Assembly (NCBI GenBank): GCA_014800815.1
Contig: JAAVFI010000003.1
Coordinates: 1-37,625 of the forward strand
DNA length: 37,625 bases
Source of the DNA: Bacteroidales bacterium
GTDB taxonomy: Bacteria > Bacteroidota > Bacteroidia > Bacteroidales > Muribaculaceae
Direction: 5' to 3'
Shown one piece after another: positions 17,593 through 25,411 of the stretch. Both the position numbers and the translations under genes were made by a program. Numbering within the stretch: position 1 is the stretch's first letter; each line of letters starts with the position of its first letter. A model generated the notes under the pieces. That model saw only the letters and a list, made by a program, of their open reading frames with translations, made no database searches and was not told where the DNA came from.

Positions 17593-18722
17593 TCAAGAAC
17601 TTTCTCAAAGAGATTCATCCACATCTGCATTACTCTCTCTTCCGAGAAGCGGTCTGCGACACTCATGGCCCGCTTGCCAAGAGCGGCACGCCGGCTATCG
17701 TCGGACATGAGAGCCAATATGCTTTCGGCCATAGCGTCGCTATCGCCGTCGGACACTATCAGGCCGTCGGAGTTATGAGTTATTATGTCGCGCGGACCGC
17801 ATTTATAGTCAAAAGTCACCACCGGCAGCCCGGCGCTCATTGCCTCTATCATCACCATAGGGAAGCCCTCGTAGTGCGAGGTCATTACAAGCATGGAACT
17901 TGTGGCGTATTCGTCGGCGATTCTGTCGGTAGGGGCGTTGAGAGTAACGCTGTCGGTCAACCCGAGCTGACTTATACGGTCGGCAAGCATATCTTTCCAC
18001 TCGCCGCGTCCGAAAATATCAAGCGTCCAGCCTTCCGAACGCTTGTCGGACCGCACTTTGGCCCACACGTCGATAAGGCGGTCAAAACTTTTCTGATAGT
18101 CGAGGCGTCCGACTGCTATCACGCGCTTGGCCGTGCAATTGCTGTGCGCTGCCGAGATCAGTGCAGCGTTGGGTATCACCTCTATATTGGTGAGCGAGCC
18201 CCAATAGCCCCGGTCTTCGTCGGTAAGTACCACAAAGCGGTCGAACCGTCCGGCAAGCTTGCTGTCGGTACGGCTGCGGAGCCGGTCGAGAAGCCCTGTA
18301 AGACCCGTACGTCCATACTGCAGCCTGAAATAGCGGTTGAAGTGCAATTCGAGAATCTTTCGGCTACCGTCCTTTATCGACGGAATGAACGAAGATTCCG
18401 ACGGGTAGAGCGACACCGTGATATCGGGGCGCTCCTGCATGAGCAGTTCGGTAAGCCGACGGCGATGCAGACTGCGCTTTCTTATATAAGATGGTATGCG
18501 TTTGTACAGAGGTATAAACTTATCGTCGGTGTAATTTATACCGAGATCAACAAGACGTACTCCTTCAGGAAATTGGTAGAAGGGAGCACGACCGTTCTGA
18601 TCAGTTGTTACCACCACTATCTCCCAATCGCGGTTGCGACTCATCCACTCAATCTTATTGAGCAGAACACGCTCCATTCCTCCGGGATTGTAAAGCGAAC
18701 AATGACAGTAAACAATCTTCAT
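17589..18722 (-). CDS. Glycosyltransferase family 4 (377 aa)
   Basis: GT-B enzyme: N-terminal YCHCSLYNPGGMERVLLNKI acceptor loop, then VIAVGRLDYQKSFDRLIDVW, DIFGRGEWKDMLADRI and the E-x7-E motif EGFPMVMIE followed by AMSAGLPVVTFDYKCGPRD, the form typical of the subfamily that includes poly-glycosyl and N-acetylgalactosaminyl transferases in capsule loci. Overlaps both neighbours by 4 bp (Wzy-like gene upstream, GT4 downstream). Donor not predictable. Confidence 0.92.
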   Translation of the reverse strand: MKIVYCHCSLYNPGGMERVLLNKIEWMSRNRDWEIVVVTTDQNGRAPFYQFPEGVRLVDLGINYTDDKFIPLYKRIPSYIRKRSLHRRRLTELLMQERPDITVSLYPSESSFIPSIKDGSRKILELHFNRYFRLQYGRTGLTGLLDRLRSRTDSKLAGRFDRFVVLTDEDRGYWGSLTNIEVIPNAALISAAHSNCTAKRVIAVGRLDYQKSFDRLIDVWAKVRSDKRSEGWTLDIFGRGEWKDMLADRISQLGLTDSVTLNAPTDRIADEYATSSMLVMTSHYEGFPMVMIEAMSAGLPVVTFDYKCGPRDIITHNSDGLIVSDGDSDAMAESILALMSDDSRRAALGKRAMSVADRFSEERVMQMWMNLFEKVLE

Positions 18723-20041
18723 GCAGATATTACCTCCCGTTCAAATTCTTCTTCGCCCGGCATATAATCTTCATTTTCTTTACGCGATATGCACAGGAAA
18801 GGGGCAAATACTACAAACAAGTCACTTGATACTTTAAACCACTGTATCAGATTCAATACAAGGATAAGTATAAACATCCATTTGAATAATGGAAAGCGCC
18901 AACAACAGATCTTACATACCCTTATAAAATACATTATTAACAGGCAGAGACCGACAAGCCCGAAATAATAGATATAACGCAGGTAGCCGATATCGGTACC
19001 TTTGTAATAGCCATGATAGTCAGGCCCTACATAGAAGGGGTCGAAGGTAGCCAGCGTATCATCGTTAGGATTATTGAAAAAACCGTCGCCGATGAGCCAC
19101 GTCCTCAGATTATCGGGCCACACGACCATGCTCCTCAGAATATCGTTGGAGTGGGTCTGCCAGTGGCCGTGCTCGACAAGAGAGAAGAAGCCTTCGAAGC
19201 CGAAACGTATATTCTCACGTGCTCCGGCGTTGGTATTATACAATATTATACATACTATCACAGATATGAGTGATAACATAAACAGTTTGCCCATAATACC
19301 TCTTGATGAGACTTTCACAAACAGCGATCGGAATAGAAGATAGACTGAACCTAAAATCACACCGAATACCGTTGAGCGCGATATGAAGTCACCTATAATG
19401 GCTATTATAAATATGGCGGCTATATAGATATACTGATTAATCGAACTATCGTCTATACTCATCAATACTGTTGCCATAAGGATCACTGCCGCGAATCGAA
19501 AACCCGCCACATCGAGCGAGCAGCCGATTCCGTGAAGTCGCGATGATCCTGCGGTATTACCCATATATCCCTCTCCGCCGAAAGTTGCAGTATGCCAGTT
19601 CTCTGCTACCGGATTGCTATCAAAGAGCAATGCGAGAAAGCACTGCACCACACACACGGCTATCAGATAATTCACTGTAAGCGGTACTGATACCCCGCCA
19701 TGTACAGCTTTGATGAGCGTAATCACGGCGTATGCACCGCCAAGCCATACCCACATCGACATGAAGTAGGCCGCGAAGGTATTGTCGGCGGTATTATTTA
19801 ACGCCATACTCAGCATCGCTATAAGCGAAATACCGAAGGCATAGAGCGAAAGCACCAGAAAATCGCGGTCGATAGCCCCGTCGTGTTTCTTAATCAGACT
19901 GTAGGCGAGACACAGCAGCCCTACCACGGCAAGCAACATCTTTGAGTTGGCAGCCGGAAGCATCATCGGGACAAACGGAAAGAAATAGCAGCTCGTCACT
20001 ACCACAGTCAGCGGGACAAGTATGAGTTTCGAAGCTGTCAT
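18719..20041 (-). CDS. Wzy-like O-antigen/capsule polymerase, multi-pass membrane protein (440 aa)
   Basis: About ten to twelve hydrophobic helices (for example MLLAVVGLLCLAYSLI, AVITLIKAVHGG region, IYIAAIFIIAIIGDFISRST, YFGLVGLCLLIMYFI, MFILILVLNLIQWF) with one long extracytoplasmic loop between about residues 270 and 350 (GFEGFFSLVEHGHWQTHSND through DPFYVGPDYHGYYKGTDIGY). This layout, with low overall conservation, is that of Wzy polymerases and O-antigen ligases; position inside the operon among glycosyltransferases favours polymerase. It would join repeat units in the periplasm. Overlaps both neighbours by 4 bp. Confidence 0.85.
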   Translation of the reverse strand: MTASKLILVPLTVVVTSCYFFPFVPMMLPAANSKMLLAVVGLLCLAYSLIKKHDGAIDRDFLVLSLYAFGISLIAMLSMALNNTADNTFAAYFMSMWVWLGGAYAVITLIKAVHGGVSVPLTVNYLIAVCVVQCFLALLFDSNPVAENWHTATFGGEGYMGNTAGSSRLHGIGCSLDVAGFRFAAVILMATVLMSIDDSSINQYIYIAAIFIIAIIGDFISRSTVFGVILGSVYLLFRSLFVKVSSRGIMGKLFMLSLISVIVCIILYNTNAGARENIRFGFEGFFSLVEHGHWQTHSNDILRSMVVWPDNLRTWLIGDGFFNNPNDDTLATFDPFYVGPDYHGYYKGTDIGYLRYIYYFGLVGLCLLIMYFIRVCKICCWRFPLFKWMFILILVLNLIQWFKVSSDLFVVFAPFLCISRKENEDYMPGEEEFEREVISA

Positions 20042-21021
20042 CTGTATATCACTCCGTATATTATCTTCTGTATAATCATGTTATATGCCATATTGACCAC
20101 CGACAGGCCATGTGCGGCACTCCACTGAAGCAGGCGTGTCCGCAATGCCTGATAGCTGTTAGTCATTATGTATCTATCCGCCTCCTGATACCAATCTTTC
20201 CACAGCGCTATATCGCTGCGACGACCTGTGAACAGGAACGGCAGCTTGACATTCAGCTTGAACCAGGCCAGTTCGCGTTCGGAGACCTTGGCTCTAAGAG
20301 AGGCGCACACATCGGCAGTATTTGTTTGCAGTTGCTCGAGATGAGCAGCCGAATATTGCTTGGTGAGAGCGCCTGCATTTGTACGCACATAGTGGTAGTA
20401 CGCTTTCGGCAGATGCCTTACGCCGCGAGCAGCGGCAAGCAACTTTATGATAGTCATATCCTCACCCATGGCAAGTCCCTCAGGGAAAAGAATGCCCGAA
20501 TCGGTGTAGAGTCGGCGGGATATAAGTTTATTCCACACATTATATTTTATCTCACCCGCGAGAGTAAGGGTGAGCGCCTCGGCAGGAGATGTGGCTGAGG
20601 GTTCACGCATGAGCCGCGAGCCGGAGTCGAAGGTCAGATACCAGTCGGCCCACACAAAGTCGGACCCGGAGACTTCGGCAATAGCATACATGCTTTCGAG
20701 CATCCCGGCGTCGGCATAGTCGTCGCTGTCCCAGTGAAATATGTATTTACCCGTGGCGGCAGCCAGGCCCGTATTACGAGCGGCAGGCAGCCCTCGGTTC
20801 TCATCGTGGGTGAGTATCTTCACACTTCCCGAACGTTCGGGGTAGCGGCTCACCACTTCGCGTACAATACGCATACTGGAGTCGGGGGTGCAGTCGTCAA
20901 CGAAGATATACTCAACCTCATCGAGGGTCTGCGTCATCATCGACTCTACGGCACGTTCTGCAAAGCGTTCGACACCATAGACGGGAACTATTACCGATAC
21001 TTTTATTTTACTTTCCGCCAT
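20038..21021 (-). CDS. Glycosyltransferase family 2 (327 aa)
   Basis: GT-A enzyme: VSVIVPVYGVERFAERAVES, EYIFVDDCTPDSS, NRGLPAARNTGLAAATGKYI and the metal-binding HWDSDD near residues 95-100. The C-terminal third (YYHYVRTNAGALTKQYSAAH onward) is the helical extension common in Bacteroidales GT2 enzymes. Overlaps the upstream GT2 gene by 19 bp and the Wzy-like gene by 4 bp. Confidence 0.93.
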   Translation of the reverse strand: MAESKIKVSVIVPVYGVERFAERAVESMMTQTLDEVEYIFVDDCTPDSSMRIVREVVSRYPERSGSVKILTHDENRGLPAARNTGLAAATGKYIFHWDSDDYADAGMLESMYAIAEVSGSDFVWADWYLTFDSGSRLMREPSATSPAEALTLTLAGEIKYNVWNKLISRRLYTDSGILFPEGLAMGEDMTIIKLLAAARGVRHLPKAYYHYVRTNAGALTKQYSAAHLEQLQTNTADVCASLRAKVSERELAWFKLNVKLPFLFTGRRSDIALWKDWYQEADRYIMTNSYQALRTRLLQWSAAHGLSVVNMAYNMIIQKIIYGVIYR

Positions 21022-22031
21022 TTCTTCAATCGCTCCATCAATCGGTCTTTGACATACAGCAGACGCACTCCAAGGCGCGGCGCAGGATTGATGAAGATTT
21101 TATATTTGGTGTCGATATTCGCTTCAATGAGACGCCTATGCACTCGATCGTGAAGTTCATTGATATGCAGCCGATTGATAAGCTCTTTGCGTGAGACGTA
21201 AAAATGACTCTTAGCAAGTGTCTGCAGCATGTAATAATACATCATTACAGATAGTTTTCTGTAATATGCACTCTGAAGAGGCTCTGCTATCTTGGTGCTG
21301 CATTCATAAAGTAAGTCAGAAAGACGAGCCAGACACACAAGCTGATCCTCACGCAGAGAGAAGGCAAGTGAACCGGCACGATGGCGATACAGATACATCA
21401 CCTCATCAAGATAACCGCATCTCAATGGATTAATCAGAAGACGAGTAAAGAAATCAGTCTCTTCCATATACGTCAGTACTTCCTTAAAACGTAAGTCGCG
21501 GATCACGTCTTTGTCTATCAAATAAAGCCAACAGAACCACTCACCGTCGATAGCATACTTTATAAGTTCTAAGTTCGTCAGCACGCGATCGGTAAGTAGT
21601 GACTTATCTTTCGTGACTATACTCAGTGGTTTGAGATTTTCATCAACTTGACGACACTCAAATCGTACCAAGTCGAGCTCGTACTTTGTGGCATAGTCCA
21701 CGAGTTTTTTTATGCAGTCGATATCGCAAATCATATCGTCGCTGTCGCAAAACAGCAACCATCGACCCGAGGCAGCATCAATCCCGGCATTACGCGCCGA
21801 AGAAATACCTCCGTTTAGCTTATGTATGACAGAGACATTCCCGTAGCGCGATGCGTAAGCATCACACCTGGCACCTGAACTATCAGTGCTGCCGTCGTCT
21901 ACGAGAATTATTTCCAAGTCATCGTATGACTGACTCACAATAGATTGTACACATTCATCGAGCCACTTCTCCACATTGTATACCGGCACAATCACCGATA
22001 CCAATCTTTCAGTCCTTTGCCTATTAGTCAT
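21003..22031 (-). CDS. Glycosyltransferase family 2 (342 aa)
   Basis: GT-A enzyme: VSVIVPVYNVEKWLDECVQS, LEIILVDDGSTDSSG, NGGISSARNAGIDAASGRWL and the metal-binding FCDSDD. The C-terminal half is helical, ending in basic residues (RLLYVKDRLMERLKKWRKVK) that may touch the membrane. It is visibly more AT-rich than the genes downstream, as is the adjacent GT32, consistent with the exchangeable glycosyltransferase section of a capsule locus. 2 bp after the GT32 stop. Confidence 0.93.
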   Translation of the reverse strand: MTNRQRTERLVSVIVPVYNVEKWLDECVQSIVSQSYDDLEIILVDDGSTDSSGARCDAYASRYGNVSVIHKLNGGISSARNAGIDAASGRWLLFCDSDDMICDIDCIKKLVDYATKYELDLVRFECRQVDENLKPLSIVTKDKSLLTDRVLTNLELIKYAIDGEWFCWLYLIDKDVIRDLRFKEVLTYMEETDFFTRLLINPLRCGYLDEVMYLYRHRAGSLAFSLREDQLVCLARLSDLLYECSTKIAEPLQSAYYRKLSVMMYYYMLQTLAKSHFYVSRKELINRLHINELHDRVHRRLIEANIDTKYKIFINPAPRLGVRLLYVKDRLMERLKKWRKVK

Positions 22032-22033
22032 TA

Positions 22034-22792
22034 TTAAGACTTTGCTTTGTTGAGAACTTTATTGTAAAGCCGAGTACAGGTTTTGACAAAATTCGCTCCC
22101 ACTATCCTGGATATAGAGTTAATCAATCTAACTTTCAATGGCAGCCAACTTTCTGCATAATGGTGAATACTTCGCGTATTTTCAGTAATCTTCAGCTCTT
22201 TAGTATTGTAATCAATCGGGCAGAAATAATCTTTAGGATATATCCTTACCCCTTGTACTTCTTGTATCCCGGATATATTTTTGAGCCCTTTTTGAATCAA
22301 TAAATCTGTTGTGTATTGAACAACATTCTTGATATTAAAAGAGCCGTCAGAGTCTTGGAAATGTAGATTTTCGTACATGTCAAGAATGTCTTTATATAAT
22401 TCCATTCCGGCAGTGGCTCCAAGACCTAACCCGGGAGCTACTCCCAAAGAACACTCTGTCTCAGTAGGGCAAAATTCATTTTCACACCCCATGAATGCAC
22501 CCTCTCCGACAATATCCTTCATCGATTTTATGACTTCAACATCGGTGTCAAAATATAATCCACCATACCTATACAATACCCAAAATCGAGCATAGTCACT
22601 TACAAATGCATATTTTTTTGCCTTATATGCCTCAGCACAATACGGAATAATATTTACATCAAAATTTGATTCATTCCACTGTTTAATTTCATAATCAGGA
22701 AAATATTTTTTCCATGAGTCAATGCATTTCGTGGCTAATGCAGGAAGTTTTTTCCCTCCGAACCAACAATAATGTATAGTTTTTGGAATCAT
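22034..22792 (-). CDS. GT32-type glycosyltransferase (capsular sugar transferase with DxD, 252 aa)
   Basis: Begins MIPKTIHYCWFGGKKLP, the diagnostic opening of this family, then ALATKCIDSWKKYFPDYEIKQWNE, KKYAFVSDYARFWVLYRYGG and the metal-binding YFDTDVEV. Usual length is about 240-260 residues. An upstream in-frame TTG at 22810 would overlap the UpxY-like stop, but ATG 22792 gives the standard N-terminus. The gene is AT-rich compared with the rest of the operon, suggesting separate acquisition. It is the first enzyme gene after the antiterminator. Confidence 0.92.
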   Translation of the reverse strand: MIPKTIHYCWFGGKKLPALATKCIDSWKKYFPDYEIKQWNESNFDVNIIPYCAEAYKAKKYAFVSDYARFWVLYRYGGLYFDTDVEVIKSMKDIVGEGAFMGCENEFCPTETECSLGVAPGLGLGATAGMELYKDILDMYENLHFQDSDGSFNIKNVVQYTTDLLIQKGLKNISGIQEVQGVRIYPKDYFCPIDYNTKELKITENTRSIHHYAESWLPLKVRLINSISRIVGANFVKTCTRLYNKVLNKAKS

Positions 22793-22802
22793 GCTGATGT
22801 AC

Positions 22803-23834
22803 TCATTCAAAAGATTTGAGCGGCAACTCGGGGTAGCTTAGTCTGATACCCTCGAGCTCCACCTCAATATCAAGGTCCGGCCGGATTTCGGCAATTCCTA
22901 CGATAACTTCTTCAAAATCAGCTATAAGCTCTTTAAAGCCCACGCTGTGATAAGTGTAAAATTTAGAAGGCACAAATGCTCCGATATGCCTCAATACACT
23001 CAGACAGACGGCCGCAGCCTGCTCATAGTCGTGTCGGAAGCGGAGCGTACGGGCACGTCCGAGCCACGAATCGAGGCTGTTGGCGATTGCCATTGCATCT
23101 ATCTCGCAATCAGCGTGGAAAAACACTTTACCAACTTCTTTATCGATAGGAGTGAGAAGCTCTTCGTCTTCAACGTCGCTGTCTTCCGTAGCCTTCTTCT
23201 CTGCCACATACTCGCTTGCATTCACAAAGTTATCTTTGTGTATACCGCTTATAGCCACGCTGATATTGCCCATACTTGTCACCAGACAACGGTCGCGGTG
23301 CAGGCGCACCACATAACCCTCAAGCCCCTCAAGCGCACCCGACAATATTCGGATATAGGGCTTGCCGTCGGCGTAATACTCGATTGGCTTGACGAGGAAA
23401 CGAACTTTGCGTTCATCAAGTGACGACAGCCTCATAAAAGCCTGCATCTCCCTGTTGGTGATTTTTGCAGCCCTGCCGCTTGTATAGTCAACGGCAAGAT
23501 GCAGCCACGGTAGCCTTTCGGCAAGAAAGCGTTTGACCTCGGCAGGATTGCCATGAACAAATATGAGGCCTGAAATAGTGGGCCGGACCGATTTAGACAC
23601 TCCCGCTTCGTTGCGGACATACGTTACAGTCGAATGAACATAGGTCTCGAATCGTTCTTTGAGAATCTCCTCTACTCTCGCCAACTTCATCTTATGGGCG
23701 AAAAGAAACACCCACGGAGTAGCGGAATCACTTGACACCGGCGTATAACGATCCTTAGGAGAAAGCGAAGTATCCCCTAAGATTCTTTCGGCACTTGTGG
23801 CTACAGAGCAAGAACCTGAGCTATCCAGCGACAT
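22803..23834 (-). CDS. UpxY-type NusG-like transcription antiterminator with long C-terminal extension (343 aa)
   Basis: First gene of the polysaccharide operon. Residues about 38-130 match the NusG N-terminal domain of UpxY proteins (PWVFLFAHKMKLARVEEILK, TISGLIFVHGNPAEV); about 145-180 is a KOW-like segment (YIRILSGALEGLEGYVVRLHRDRCLVTSMG). UpxY proteins load on RNA polymerase in the 5' leader and prevent early termination of the capsule operon that encodes them. Here a further about 150 residues follow, starting with an acidic stretch (KKATEDSDVEDEELL) and then a helical domain; longer UpxY relatives with such a tail exist. No UpxZ-like inhibitor gene follows. ATG at 23834; the leader upstream carries the invertible promoter. 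Confidence 0.9.
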   Translation of the reverse strand: MSLDSSGSCSVATSAERILGDTSLSPKDRYTPVSSDSATPWVFLFAHKMKLARVEEILKERFETYVHSTVTYVRNEAGVSKSVRPTISGLIFVHGNPAEVKRFLAERLPWLHLAVDYTSGRAAKITNREMQAFMRLSSLDERKVRFLVKPIEYYADGKPYIRILSGALEGLEGYVVRLHRDRCLVTSMGNISVAISGIHKDNFVNASEYVAEKKATEDSDVEDEELLTPIDKEVGKVFFHADCEIDAMAIANSLDSWLGRARTLRFRHDYEQAAAVCLSVLRHIGAFVPSKFYTYHSVGFKELIADFEEVIVGIAEIRPDLDIEVELEGIRLSYPELPLKSFE

Positions 23835-23945
23835 TGATTCCAGCGACTGCTATGTTATTTGTTAACTGGCTGTTTACAAAGTTTATAATCACCATTTCAA
23901 ATAACTGTTTCAACGCATTACACGCTAATTTACGTTCTTTTTCCT

Positions 23946-23967
23946 ATCTCTAACTAAGAGATTTGGA
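23946..23967 (+). repeat. Left inverted repeat of the invertible element (22 bp)
   Basis: Exact reverse complement of 24127-24148. Contains the dyad ATCTCT-aacta-AGAGAT. Confidence 0.93.
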
Positions 23968-24084
23968 ATAGCAGTAACTTATTAAATGTCTATGTGTTAT
24001 ATCGGAGGAGGGGATTCCGTTTGCTAAAAATTAATAAATGAATTTATTTTAACAATCATACTGAAAAAATTTAACTCATATATA

Positions 24085-24116
24085 TTTGGCTGACTCAATT
24101 TATTTCCGTAATTTTG
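24085..24116 (+). promoter_or_regulatory. Bacteroidetes-type promoter inside the invertible element
   Basis: -33 box TTTG at 24085-24088 and -7 box TAATTTTG at 24109-24116, 20 bp apart, match the Bacteroides sigma-ABfr consensus (TTTG, 19-21 bp, TAnnTTTG). Expected start of RNA is about 24123. In this orientation transcription runs into the 3' end of the MFS gene in antisense. The minus strand of the enclosed segment has no TAnnTTTG match. Confidence 0.8.
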
Positions 24117-24126
24117 TAATCCTGAA

Positions 24127-24148
24127 TCCAAATCTCTTAGTTAGAGAT
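24127..24148 (-). repeat. Right inverted repeat of the invertible element (22 bp)
   Basis: Exact reverse complement of 23946-23967. Its dyad extends outward to 24126-24154 (12-bp arms, 5-nt centre), which the left copy does not share. Confidence 0.93.
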
Positions 24149-24181
24149 TTGGATAAAACATTCCCCCATTACGTAATACAC

Positions 24182-25330
24182 TCAACGGTTGCGCTCAAAG
24201 CGCAGATACAGTACAAGCAGAAGCACGCATCCCGTGCCGATAAAGGGCATGCCGACCAGAGAAACCGACCGCAGACCCCAGCCCGCCGAAAGCACAGCTC
24301 CACCAAGGAACGCAGCCACGGCATTGCCGGCGTTATACGCAATCTGGATACATGCGGCACCCAAAAATTCGCCACCTCGCGAATAGCCTACTATAGAGGA
24401 CTGCAACGGACTTCCCGAGCCGAAAAGTACTGCCGTACCGGCCATCATAAGTACGACCGCAGCCCACTGACAGGATCCGAACAAGAAGAAAAGAATCAGA
24501 ACGGGAAGCCCCGCCGCCTGAACGGAACATGCCACTGCGGCAGGCTTGAAACGGTCGCTGAGACGTCCGGCCATAAGATTACCGCCCACCATACCGGCTC
24601 CGGCGAGCACCATGAGCCACGAAAGGTCGTCCTGCGTAAATCCGCTCACCCGTGTCAACTGCGGGTCGATATAGCTGTACCAGCAGTACAGACCTATCTG
24701 ACCGAAAAGCACACCACCGAAAATAAGCCAGGGCGGCAGTGTCTTCAGAAAACGGAACTGAGATTTAAACCCATGATTTTCCAACGCAGGGAGCGCCGGA
24801 ATCCACATTCTCAGAGCTATAGCGGTCAACGTTCCGCAGATACCCACGATAAGAAAAGCCAGTCGCCAACTGAAATTATTGGTAAGGAACGTACCGGCGG
24901 GCACTCCCACGAGGTTGGCCACGGTCATGCCGGCAATCATATACGCCACTGCCCTCACCTGTTTGCCTTCCTCAGCAATCTTCTGTGCCACAATAGCTCC
25001 CACGCCGAAGAAGCATCCATGCGGCAGACCCGACACAAAACGGAATGCAAAGAGCGAACCAAAGCTCCACGCCGCGGCAGCACACAGGTTACCAACGGCT
25101 ATCAGCACGCCGAGTATCACCATTAACCGACGCAACGGCAGGTTGCGGGCAAACAGCAGCAGCACGGCACCTGCGCACACGCCAAGTGCATAAGCCGAAA
25201 TCAAATGTCCGGCCTTCGCCACATCTATTCCCAGCCCCTGTGCAATCTCGCTGAGAATACCCATCATAAGAAACTCGGCAATTCCTAACGAAAACGTACC
25301 CATTGCCAAGGCAAACAATCCTTTATTCAT
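24182..25330 (-). CDS. MFS transporter, AraJ/sugar-efflux-like (382 aa)
   Basis: Twelve-helix major facilitator of the drug/sugar-efflux DHA type. Starts MNKGLFALAMGTFSLGIAEF, the characteristic helix 1 motif (GTFSLGIAEFLMMG), followed by LISAYALGVCAGAVLL, SGLPHGCFFGVGAIVAQK, and a second half beginning ENHGFKSQFRFLKTLPPWLIFGGVLF. Length is normal for the family. Substrate unknown; AraJ-type members export sugars or drugs. It reads toward the invertible element, 33 bp beyond it, with its own likely promoter upstream. Confidence 0.9.
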   Translation of the reverse strand: MNKGLFALAMGTFSLGIAEFLMMGILSEIAQGLGIDVAKAGHLISAYALGVCAGAVLLLFARNLPLRRLMVILGVLIAVGNLCAAAAWSFGSLFAFRFVSGLPHGCFFGVGAIVAQKIAEEGKQVRAVAYMIAGMTVANLVGVPAGTFLTNNFSWRLAFLIVGICGTLTAIALRMWIPALPALENHGFKSQFRFLKTLPPWLIFGGVLFGQIGLYCWYSYIDPQLTRVSGFTQDDLSWLMVLAGAGMVGGNLMAGRLSDRFKPAAVACSVQAAGLPVLILFFLFGSCQWAAVVLMMAGTAVLFGSGSPLQSSIVGYSRGGEFLGAACIQIAYNAGNAVAAFLGGAVLSAGWGLRSVSLVGMPFIGTGCVLLLVLYLRFERNR

Positions 25331-25374
25331 CGTATCGTACCGAAGAGCTCACATATTCAGTCTCTTCCATGCCG

Positions 25375-25408
25375 CAAAATTACTCATAAATTTCCATTTT
25401 CGCTTAAA
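25375..25408 (-). promoter_or_regulatory. Probable promoter of the MFS gene
   Basis: Minus-strand -7 box TAATTTTG at 25375-25382 matches TAnnTTTG. The -33 position has TTTA at 25405-25408, 22 bp away, one mismatch and slightly wide. Predicted leader of about 40 nt to ATG 25330. Confidence 0.45.
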
Positions 25409-25411
25409 GTC

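Larger units (their letters stand above)
23946..24148. promoter_or_regulatory. Invertible promoter element (phase-variable switch) of the polysaccharide operon
   Basis: A perfect 22-bp inverted repeat, 23946-23967 and 24127-24148, flanks 159 bp. Each copy has an internal dyad (ATCTCT / AGAGAT around a 5-nt centre); in the right copy this extends to 12-bp arms (24126-24154). The enclosed DNA is AT-rich, has no gene and contains one good promoter on the plus strand. This is the architecture of the DNA-inversion switches of Bacteroidales capsule loci, acted on by serine or tyrosine recombinases. As assembled, the promoter faces away from UpxY (OFF). Inversion would place its -7 box near 23978-23985 facing UpxY, giving a leader of about 135-140 nt. 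No recombinase gene is in the window, so it would act in trans. Confidence 0.87.
23835..24181. other. 347-bp leader/intergenic region between UpxY-like and MFS genes
   Basis: Holds the invertible element described separately and, at 23835-23945, the AT-rich future 5' leader of the operon where a UpxY protein would act. I see no coding sequence, no strong terminator with a U-run, and no second minus-strand promoter of TAnnTTTG type. Confidence 0.8.

Noticed and set aside
17550-18767. Long plus-strand open frame opposite a GT4 gene (about 405 codons)
   Set aside because: It is antisense to a well-supported glycosyltransferase, shows no domain pattern, and reflects the codon bias of the opposite strand.
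24126-24154. Intrinsic terminator of the MFS gene
   Set aside because: The 12-bp hairpin has no U-run on either strand and its core is the recombination-type inverted repeat shared with 23946-23967.
24086-25126. Plus-strand open frame downstream of the invertible promoter, as a gene driven in the OFF state
   Set aside because: The translation is low-complexity and rich in His, Arg and Lys, antisense to a clear MFS transporter; not a credible protein.
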